Shown here piece after piece: positions 26,208-33,699 of a DNA stretch of 64,000 nt (positions within the stretch are counted from its first letter, which is position 1; the number at the start of each line of letters is the position of its first letter). The position numbers and the translations under genes are program-made. The stretch is from contig NZ_SMFN01000013.1 in NCBI RefSeq assembly GCF_004349135.1, forward strand, positions 43,124-107,123, given 5' to 3'. The notes under the pieces were generated by a model, which was given only the letters and a program-made list of their open reading frames with translations, ran no database searches and was not told where the DNA came from. This DNA is from Flavobacterium sandaracinum. Lineage in GTDB: Bacteria > Bacteroidota > Bacteroidia > Flavobacteriales > Flavobacteriaceae.

Positions 26208-26805
26208 AATCAACAAGTGGTTTCTAATTCCTTAATTGATAAATATATAAAATTTATGTCGTTATGAATTTACGGGTTTCCATAATTTGAACTATTAATT
26301 CGGCTATCCGTGCTTTACAATGTACCTCTTATAATTATTTAAAAGCTGTAAGCTCCACTAGATATTGGTTTAGCAGCCCGATTGGCCTTCTTGAAATTTT
26401 ATATAAATCAAACCCACAATATAAGATTTTATTTACACAGATATAAGGTAAATACTAAAATTTTCAATTCTAAACGGAATAAAAAGGTAGCCAAGATAGT
26501 CCCTGCATACAACAAAATAGAAATTATTGATATATCACAAGATGGTATGAATATAAATAGGAATAGTCTGCCTCCTAATTTAATTTAAATACCAACAGAA
26601 ATTTCATAATCTAATGCTGAATAAAATAGTTTTTTAGCAAATTAGTCAGCTATTTATAAAGAATTGTCAACATTGATTAATTTTCATAACTTGCTTACAA
26701 AAATAATGCTAAATTTATAATAATTAACTGATAACGAATACCGTAAAAATTTAACGCTTTTGCCTTAGTATATTTTGCCCAGTAGTAATCGTTTTTGACC
26801 AAAGA
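26208..26805. other. Divergent intergenic region between the two defence operons
   Basis: 598 bp holding the promoters of the leftward Gabija-like and rightward Wadjet-like operons. A near-consensus -7 (tagtatattttg) lies about 25-45 bp before the jetA start. A 68-codon ORF at 26382-26588 has no recognisable domain or leader and is not called. Confidence 0.5.
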
Positions 26806-28179
26806 ATGAATAATCAGCTTCAAAATATTTATCAGTCTTATGAACTTCTTCTACCAAGCAAAGAGGATGGAATGGTTATTTTTCTCCTGCACCAAAAAAT
26901 AAAAGACAGAGAAATTGAAGAGCCATTTAGTTACGGAGACTTCAGGCAGGTCGTTAAGGAGGTGGCTGATTGGTCTCCAGGTGGTATACCGCGTTCAGAA
27001 ACTTTACTGAAAAATTTTCTGAATAATTTTATAGAAAGGCCAGCCGATCAGAAAAATGGCTACAAGCTAACAGAATATGCATTAAAGTTCATTGCAATAG
27101 TAGACCATAAGCTCAATAATCCTTACAGAACGTTTCCATTAAGAAAGAGCTTCGAAAAATATACAACTTTTCAGGCAACCGAAATACAGGATATAGTGGA
27201 ACTTGAACGTTGGTTCGAGCAGGGCTTTAACAATATCACCAGACAGAATATCATCGATCACCTGGAAGCACTTAAAGATGTAGTGAGCCAGTCCGTCAAG
27301 GAGCTCGGACAGATCCTGCAGCAGGAAAATATAGATATAGTACAGATTGTATCAGAATTTGCAGAGATTTTCACCGGTTTAAATGAAAAAACGGAAGAAA
27401 TCAGGGATACTTTAAGATTAGGGAACCGATTAGAAAGAGAACTCCAGCTAGTAGTCGACCATTTTTATGCCATTTTAGATACAAGCAGCAATACTGAGCC
27501 AAAATCAGATGCGACTTTGTACAAGAAAGTTTCCAAAGACTACGAAAGTGCTCAAAAGATACAATGGGAAGTCAATACTTTTTTTATGGTGGTAGGCGGA
27601 AAAATTGGACAGTTAAGAGAAAAGATTGTATTTGCCAGTAATAAGCTCAATGACCTACAGCATAACTTTCACTACCAAAGTAGTTATAAGCTTAATATTA
27701 AAAGAATGCTACATTTTGTGTTAACAGAATCCCGATTTACCAAGGACGGCCCTGGGCTGTCAGCTTGCTTTCCCCGCAAGTCAATTCCTTATGAGTCATT
27801 TAAGATAACAATGGTTAACCATATGGAAGAATTTTTTCCTAAAAAGGTTATGGTCACCACTACATTGATTGACAAGGAATACCAAGAGTCTGAGAATGCC
27901 AAAATCGAAAAGGATATTGCACGCCAGGAAAGAATTATGGAACTCGTGAGCTATTATAAGGAATTACTCGCTCTGGATAAACAGATGGATTTTACAGAGA
28001 AATTTTATCACATTCTGGAACAGGATAAGGACGTGGAAATAGCTCTTAATGTCAGCTACGAATTATTGCTCTTCGCCCACCACTCAAAACAATACAAGGT
28101 TACCATCGACCAAAACTTATTAAAGAATTCCAAGGATAAAAAGATATACTCATGGCAGACGGATATAGTAAAGAGATAG
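26806..28179 (+). CDS. jetA: Wadjet-like JetA (DUF3375-type)
   Basis: 457 residues, first gene of a four-gene operon. An N-terminal winged-helix-like region (FSYGDFRQVVKEVADWSPGG) is followed by long helices typical of MukF/JetA kleisin-like subunits and a C-terminal winged-helix region. Sequence similarity is visible mainly through operon order: kleisin-like, small wHTH, SMC-like ATPase, TOPRIM protein. In Wadjet, JetA bridges the JetC heads. Overlaps jetB by 28 bp. Confidence 0.8.
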   Translation: MNNQLQNIYQSYELLLPSKEDGMVIFLLHQKIKDREIEEPFSYGDFRQVVKEVADWSPGGIPRSETLLKNFLNNFIERPADQKNGYKLTEYALKFIAIVDHKLNNPYRTFPLRKSFEKYTTFQATEIQDIVELERWFEQGFNNITRQNIIDHLEALKDVVSQSVKELGQILQQENIDIVQIVSEFAEIFTGLNEKTEEIRDTLRLGNRLERELQLVVDHFYAILDTSSNTEPKSDATLYKKVSKDYESAQKIQWEVNTFFMVVGGKIGQLREKIVFASNKLNDLQHNFHYQSSYKLNIKRMLHFVLTESRFTKDGPGLSACFPRKSIPYESFKITMVNHMEEFFPKKVMVTTTLIDKEYQESENAKIEKDIARQERIMELVSYYKELLALDKQMDFTEKFYHILEQDKDVEIALNVSYELLLFAHHSKQYKVTIDQNLLKNSKDKKIYSWQTDIVKR

Positions 28180-28817
28180 ATTTTACATTCTTATCTGAGG
28201 AAGCGGCACAAAATTATTTTGCCGACCTAAATATTGAGCTTCTCAGAGGGACACACATACAGAAAGAATCGTACTACCTATTTTCCCTCCTTCAGGACAA
28301 GGAAAGGGAACTGCGCAACTATTACAATTCCCTATATGGACTTGAACTGATCAGAGACAGGCATAACAACGAGACTTTCTATTATCTCGATATCCTAGAT
28401 GGAAAAGGAAAATTATCGCGCCAAGACAGGCATCGGGAGCTTTCCCCTATGAACATCATCACCGGTATCATGTTGCTTAAAATGTATTACGATAAATATT
28501 TTGAACTGCAGAAAATCGTAACATGGCAGGATATTGAACATCACGTTATGGAATCAGAATATAGTGATAGCTTTAAGAAAGTATTCTTTGATGAAATCAG
28601 GGAATTTTACAGCGATGCCGAATGGGAAAGCGTTAGGAAGAGATTCTTAAAATGCGTGCGTGAGTTTGAAGCTTTAGGCTGGGTTTCAAAAATTTCATCT
28701 TCTGAACATGAAATACATTTTGTGATCCGGGAAAGCATTAGCCGCTTTGCGAAACTTTATGAAAAAGAGTTACAGCATTTTGATGATTTTGTTGTAAGCT
28801 ACCTTAATCAGTCATAA
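28152..28817 (+). CDS. jetB: Wadjet-like JetB (DUF4194-type)
   Basis: 221 residues, mixed alpha/beta, with an N-terminal EEAAQNYFADLNIELLRGTH and winged-helix motifs (NIITGIMLLKMYYDKYFELQ, WESVRKRFLKCVREFEALGW) typical of MukE/JetB KITE proteins. Its start lies inside the end of jetA and its stop is 2 bp before jetC. Expected to bind JetA and the JetC neck. Confidence 0.8.
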   Translation: MADGYSKEIDFTFLSEEAAQNYFADLNIELLRGTHIQKESYYLFSLLQDKERELRNYYNSLYGLELIRDRHNNETFYYLDILDGKGKLSRQDRHRELSPMNIITGIMLLKMYYDKYFELQKIVTWQDIEHHVMESEYSDSFKKVFFDEIREFYSDAEWESVRKRFLKCVREFEALGWVSKISSSEHEIHFVIRESISRFAKLYEKELQHFDDFVVSYLNQS

Positions 28818-28819
28818 TC

Positions 28820-31800
28820 ATGAATAATCCAAAAATATATTCGCTTTCAACTGTAGGAATTGTAAAACACTACAACCAGGATTACTTACTACATGAGCAA
28901 AGGACAGATTTTACCGGAAACAATGGGATAGGCAAATCTATCCTGGCCGATCTTATCCAGCTTATATTTATCCATGACGACAGCCTGATTGAATTTGGAA
29001 CTTACAGTATGGACAAAGATGGAAGGAGCGCCTATACATTACCTAAAGATACCAGCGAAGGATATGCCTTTATGAACATCGAGGTGTCTGAAAACGCCTT
29101 TATAACTATAGGGGTGTGCATCCCTAATAAGAGGAGTAAAAGGCTAAAACCCTTCGTCATATTAAAAGATCTGGATCTTGATAAAAATATTGAAGAACTG
29201 ACCTTTTCTGCATCACAGTTGCCGTTTCACAACAAATTCATTAACCATGGCCAGTTCCTTGGTCTTGCAGATCTTACGCGACATTTTAGGGATGAGCACG
29301 CACTCTGCCTGCAATACTTTATAACTAATGACGATAAGAGTCGCTACTATTCCTTTTTATATAAAAAAGATATACTTTCCATCAATCTTAGCATCAGGAG
29401 TAACCTTAAATCATTTGCCAAAATTATACAGTCTTTTTCAAGGGCGAAATCATTGAATCTTAAGAATTCTAAAAGCCTTAAGGACTTTATCTTTGAGGAT
29501 ACCGAAAAGGACTATCAGGAATTGTTCATCTCACATAAAAAAGAGCTTGAAAGGCAAATACAGGAATATAAGTCTTTGGAAAAAGAAATAGAAGAGCTAG
29601 AAAACAAGCAGGTTGCACTTACTCATTTGAAAACAATCGAGGACGAAAAAAGAATCGCACACCTGATTTCAATAAAATCCGAAATATATCAATTTAAAAA
29701 AAGCAGAAGCAGTTCGACAGCTAAATACAATGCAAGCCGTAGCTCACTGGAAGGATTTAAAAAAAATTTAGACAACCTCAAAGCCCGTGAACCAAGACTC
29801 TCATGCATTTTATTAACCAAGGAAACTTCAGTTTCACTCCTAAGGAATGAAGTTAACGCACTTAGAAAATATGAAGAATACAGCAAAGAGATAGAAAAAC
29901 TGCGACAGGAGAAAAAAAGTATTGAAGATTGTGATGCCCCTGTAGTGAGTACATTTGAAAAAAATGATACTAACCCAGATGATTATCAAACACAGGATCT
30001 AATCAAAAGGATTAAAGAATTTAAGGATATTTTTATTCAGTATGGATCTGTGCCTGATATGCTAGCAAAGGTTGAGCAACAAAGGTCAGTACTGTCGAAA
30101 CGTAGGACCGAACTCCAAAAAGAGTTTGCAGCTAATGAAACAATTCTTTCTTTAATAAAATTGCGGGAGGACGGCTCAATACTTTCGCAGGTTATTGACA
30201 AGAAACAAAGTCTTTCCTCTGGGCAGGAAGCAACATTGTTCAATCTGATCGATACCCATTGGGGTAAACCTTCAAGTCCTTCTGACGGGACAATGTACAC
30301 GGAGAGTTTAAGTGCATTTTCCAAAGAAAATATAATCCCGGATCAGGCTTCCGGAGGATATTGGCTCAGGATGGGACAAATAAACCGATTTATACCACCA
30401 CTACAGCAAGCTCAACTATTTAACGATCCTGACAAGTTGGATCAGGCTTTAAAGGATATGGAATCCACAATTACTGCGGCAAAGTCTGCCCTGCAGGCAG
30501 AACAAAAAGCACTGGATGATTTTGAAAGAGGCAGTAGTTTTCAGCATGAAAAAATTAACCTCGATTATCAGCTAGACCAGCGGTTGAAGGATTTTACGGC
30601 ATACGAGAATTACGAGACGACCGCTTACCTGATTTCACAGCTGGATGAGAGATTTGAAAAGATTGTTCAGGAAATTCAGAGTTGCAAAGACAAACAAAAA
30701 GAACTCGGGCTCACAAGCAGAATCGACACTTCGAAATCTGTTGAGTTTTATGAAAAGGATCTTACAGCCAAGAACAAAAATCTTATAAAAATCAGTTCAC
30801 AGATTGCTACTGAAGATACAAGGATCAAAACGCTGAAGGATGAACTCATCCCATCAATGGAGTCAAAATGTTCTTCAGATGAGATTGATGCAATTAAATT
30901 TACTGAAAAATATGACCAAAAGCTAACGGATTTTAAAAAGCTCTATCCTGAAGAAGATCCGAAAAACTATGATCAGGGTTCAATACGCACAATATCTTCT
31001 GAAGAGTTGGTCCAAAAGTATCAGTCTGTACGGGAAAGATACAACCAAGAGTACATGCTGATTGTCGCCAAATTTGAAGATACGTCCAACGAAAAAAATA
31101 CTGAAGTCAATGACCAAGTAAACCAGTTAAAATATAATTTTCACATTTTAGAACAGGCCCTGTTGGGATCAAGAATCAAACACATTGACAACATCACAGA
31201 AATATTAAGGGAACTGAATGGCTCACGCCTAGGTATAGTAGAGGCGATATTTGAGACTATGCTGGAAATCTTTTCACAAACAAGTAAAAAGTTCAGCCAG
31301 TACCGATCTGTCATCAATGGATTGAATGAATTTTTCAAAGGAAAAGTCATCAGTAATAAATATTATTTCCAAATTCAATTTGAAGCTCGAAAAGACTTTA
31401 CCATTGATTGGATCTATAAACTTCAGGACGAATCTGCCTCAGCCTATAAATCCGGTGAAATAGCCTTTTCAGATATATCTGTAGAGAGCTTTGTTGAAGA
31501 CTTTTTCAAGAAAGCAACAGGTTTCAAACGCGGGATTAAATTTTCGGACCTTCTTGATCCCAGAACCTATTTCGAATTGAATACTAAATTAGAAAATGAG
31601 GCAGGAGACAAAGAAACACCAGGTAGTACAGGAGAAACTTATGCCGCCTTAGTACTCCTTGGCATAGGAAGGCTTTCAAAAGTGCAGTCGGACAGCAAAA
31701 AGGGAATAAAATTCATTATCCTTGAAGAGACTGCTAATCTTGATGCCACAAACTTTGGAACATTCCCCGACCTGGCAAAAGAGCATGGATATCAGATAAT

Positions 31801-31972
31801 AACAATGACCCCAAAGCCTTATGGTTCCGACTCAGAAGACGGCTGGATTATACATCACCTAATTCCTGGCAAAATTGATACTGACATCAATTTTCCGATT
31901 CCCAGCAGTTATGTAAAAACCAACAGGACATCCACTCCCCTGCTAGAATATATTAAATCGCAAAAAAAATGA
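28820..31972 (+). CDS. jetC: Wadjet-like JetC, SMC/MukB-type ATPase
   Basis: 1050 residues. N-terminal head with Walker A TGNNGIGKS at about 32-40; long coiled coils (about 220-390 and 540-800) separated by a hinge-like globular part (about 400-530); C-terminal head with signature-like STGETYAALVLLGIGRL and Walker B FIILEETANLD near residue 968, the catalytic Glu present. This is the SMC motor of a Wadjet/MksB-type complex, which extrudes small circular DNA and presents it to JetD for cleavage. ATGA overlap with jetD. Confidence 0.9.
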   Translation: MNNPKIYSLSTVGIVKHYNQDYLLHEQRTDFTGNNGIGKSILADLIQLIFIHDDSLIEFGTYSMDKDGRSAYTLPKDTSEGYAFMNIEVSENAFITIGVCIPNKRSKRLKPFVILKDLDLDKNIEELTFSASQLPFHNKFINHGQFLGLADLTRHFRDEHALCLQYFITNDDKSRYYSFLYKKDILSINLSIRSNLKSFAKIIQSFSRAKSLNLKNSKSLKDFIFEDTEKDYQELFISHKKELERQIQEYKSLEKEIEELENKQVALTHLKTIEDEKRIAHLISIKSEIYQFKKSRSSSTAKYNASRSSLEGFKKNLDNLKAREPRLSCILLTKETSVSLLRNEVNALRKYEEYSKEIEKLRQEKKSIEDCDAPVVSTFEKNDTNPDDYQTQDLIKRIKEFKDIFIQYGSVPDMLAKVEQQRSVLSKRRTELQKEFAANETILSLIKLREDGSILSQVIDKKQSLSSGQEATLFNLIDTHWGKPSSPSDGTMYTESLSAFSKENIIPDQASGGYWLRMGQINRFIPPLQQAQLFNDPDKLDQALKDMESTITAAKSALQAEQKALDDFERGSSFQHEKINLDYQLDQRLKDFTAYENYETTAYLISQLDERFEKIVQEIQSCKDKQKELGLTSRIDTSKSVEFYEKDLTAKNKNLIKISSQIATEDTRIKTLKDELIPSMESKCSSDEIDAIKFTEKYDQKLTDFKKLYPEEDPKNYDQGSIRTISSEELVQKYQSVRERYNQEYMLIVAKFEDTSNEKNTEVNDQVNQLKYNFHILEQALLGSRIKHIDNITEILRELNGSRLGIVEAIFETMLEIFSQTSKKFSQYRSVINGLNEFFKGKVISNKYYFQIQFEARKDFTIDWIYKLQDESASAYKSGEIAFSDISVESFVEDFFKKATGFKRGIKFSDLLDPRTYFELNTKLENEAGDKETPGSTGETYAALVLLGIGRLSKVQSDSKKGIKFIILEETANLDATNFGTFPDLAKEHGYQIITMTPKPYGSDSEDGWIIHHLIPGKIDTDINFPIPSSYVKTNRTSTPLLEYIKSQKK

Positions 31973-32886
31973 ATTGGATAGTATTAAAATCCTTAAATGA
32001 AATTTATATCGAAGGGAAAACCTCAAAAAAAGAATCATTGCTTAAAGATCCTTTTGTCTTGCATTTGCTTAAAAATACTAAAGAACTCAAAGCATATAAA
32101 AACGATATTTTAAAAGGCAACGGTTTTGAAAAATTATATGAGCATAAATACCTTAATGAATTCAACAGATTCAACGCATTCCTTATGGAAAATGCACTCC
32201 TTAAATCACAGACTAGATTCGAAGAAAAAGACATACGAATACTGATGAGTATCAGGGAGCAAATGGATAGTGGTGAACTATACGCAGTAAGGGAACAAAT
32301 TATCGCAAATCAAGAAAGTGTGAGAGGTGTTTCCCTTATGTTCTTTAAGAATGATAAATATCTTGAAGAGAAAATTTCATTAGTCAATGCCGTAAAGCAA
32401 CTTTTAAAGATTGAAGAACTGGCAAACGATAAGGATCAGCAGTATCTCTATGTGTTGCAATGTAATGAACCAAACAAAATAGTTCTCTGTGAAAACCTTG
32501 ACTTTTTAAAGCGACCTGCAGCTCCGAGGGCTAATAATATTGAATTGTGGTATGCAGGGGGCAAGAATATTGCAAAACTTAATTATGTTAATACAAGAGA
32601 TTTACCAATCTACTACTCATGCGACTGGGATTATGACGGATTAAAAATTTTCGAGGCAGTATTAGAAAAGATTCCCGGAATAAAGTTGCTATATCCCAAT
32701 GGTGATCCCAGGAGTATTGAAATTACAGAACACAAAAGCTTTTGGCAAAACAATACTCTTGCAGGGTTAAATGAGATGGCTTATAATCCAGATCAAAGAA
32801 ATTTAATTAATAACCTTATTGACAAAAACCAATGGATTATCGAAGAGTCAAACAACCTGATTGACATGCTCTCAAGTCATTCATAA
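31969..32886 (+). CDS. jetD: Wadjet-like JetD, TOPRIM nuclease (short form)
   Basis: 305 residues. The C-terminal third is a TOPRIM fold: IVLCENLDFL (Glu 175) and YYSCDWDYDGLKIFE (Asp 219, Asp 221, Asp 223), the metal ligands of topoisomerase/Spo11-type nucleases. The N-terminal part is helical. It is shorter than many JetD proteins (about 350-400 residues), so part of the N-terminal arm is reduced. Expected to cleave plasmid DNA trapped by JetABC. Last gene of the operon. Confidence 0.87.
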   Translation: MNWIVLKSLNEIYIEGKTSKKESLLKDPFVLHLLKNTKELKAYKNDILKGNGFEKLYEHKYLNEFNRFNAFLMENALLKSQTRFEEKDIRILMSIREQMDSGELYAVREQIIANQESVRGVSLMFFKNDKYLEEKISLVNAVKQLLKIEELANDKDQQYLYVLQCNEPNKIVLCENLDFLKRPAAPRANNIELWYAGGKNIAKLNYVNTRDLPIYYSCDWDYDGLKIFEAVLEKIPGIKLLYPNGDPRSIEITEHKSFWQNNTLAGLNEMAYNPDQRNLINNLIDKNQWIIEESNNLIDMLSSHS

Positions 32887-33168
32887 TCATATTAAAAAGG
32901 CTTTAAAGTTATTCAACCACTTTATCAAACATTTATACATCAATTTCACCATCAAATAAAAAGTAGAAACTCTTTTAATCTTCATTTTAAATTTTAATAA
33001 TACTTTTATAGCCTCCATTGACAAATATTATCATTTAATTTATTTTTTATTTATGGAAAACCGTATTTTAAGTATTTAACAAACAATTTCAAATATATCA
33101 ATTAAAAAGACATTGACTAATACGTATATATATCTGTTTATTTATTAAACTATTGTAATGGTAATATG
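32887..33168. other. AT-rich spacer after jetD
   Basis: About 280 bp with no gene, no strong hairpin and very high A+T. It leads into the second HTH module. Its base composition resembles the stretch before the first HTH gene, but no shared sequence beyond the leader motif was seen. Confidence 0.5.
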
Positions 33169-33179
33169 TACTTTTACAT
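33169..33179 (+). promoter_or_regulatory. Conserved leader motif TACTTTTACAT, copy 2
   Basis: Same 11-mer and same 33-bp distance to the ATG as in copy 1 at 18019. The preceding GGTAATA is also shared. Conservation in otherwise different flanks supports a promoter or binding site. Confidence 0.5.
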
Positions 33180-33201
33180 AGGATCTAAATAACAAATTCC
33201 C

Positions 33202-33525
33202 ATGAAGCCATTTACTTTTGACCAGATACCAATAATGATGAAAAAGCTTTATGATAAATTAGAGCATTTGGAAAAACTTATTGAAAGAATCTCCCCTACC
33301 AGAAAAAATCAAGATGAACTACTAAACATTCAAGAAACATCAAAACTTTTAAATCTATCGGTATCAACAATCTATAGTAAAGTATGTAAAAGAGAAATTC
33401 CATTTAATAAACAAGGTAAGAGCATTTATTTTTACAAACATGAGTTAATGAAATGGATTAAGTCCGGTCGGATAAAAACTTATTTAGAAGTCCAAAATGA
33501 TATTGAAAAAAGTTCAGAAATCTAG
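33202..33525 (+). CDS. HTH_17 DNA-binding protein of the island end module, copy 2
   Basis: 107 residues, paralogue of the 18052 gene with the same opening MKPFTFDQIP and HTH NIQETSKLLNLSVSTIYSKV; the differences cluster in the linker (residues 30-40). Downstream sequence matches copy 1 for about 85 bp up to TTTTTATGTTA at 33600, where the HNH-ATPase gene block begins. Possible regulator of the element end or of the adjacent cargo. Confidence 0.85.
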   Translation: MKPFTFDQIPIMMKKLYDKLEHLEKLIERISPTRKNQDELLNIQETSKLLNLSVSTIYSKVCKREIPFNKQGKSIYFYKHELMKWIKSGRIKTYLEVQNDIEKSSEI

Positions 33526-33599
33526 TGTTACTTTAGATTTTTGAATTCATCTCTTTTTAAGGTTCATCTCTGAATATTCTAATCATGTATGACTTAGCT

Positions 33600-33610
33600 T
33601 TTTTATGTTA
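33600..33610 (+). repeat. Left copy of 11-bp repeat flanking the HNH-ATPase gene
   Basis: TTTTTATGTTA occurs here and at 36493-36503, on either side of the HNH-ATPase gene, and once, undivided, at 18451-18461 in the sister module. This is the pattern expected if the 2.9-kb block entered at that sequence. Confidence 0.6.
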
Positions 33611-33662
33611 AAAGCTCAAAGTCATATATGGCAAATTGACAAAAAATAATATAATTAAACTC

Positions 33663-33699
33663 GAATCAAAACAGGAAGTCAATCTTCCTGTTTTGATTC
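33663..33699. terminator. Hairpin overlapping the HNH-ATPase stop codon
   Basis: Perfect 16-bp stem (33663-33678 and 33684-33699) with a 5-nt loop. The TGA stop (33679-33681 on the minus strand) lies in the loop, so one arm is coding. The sequence after it on the minus strand is only moderately T-rich. Likely transcription end for the leftward gene and possibly also a block to read-through from the HTH gene. Confidence 0.75.

Noticed and set aside
26382..26588. 68-codon ORF between the defence operons
   Set aside because: No recognisable domain and lies in the divergent promoter region.
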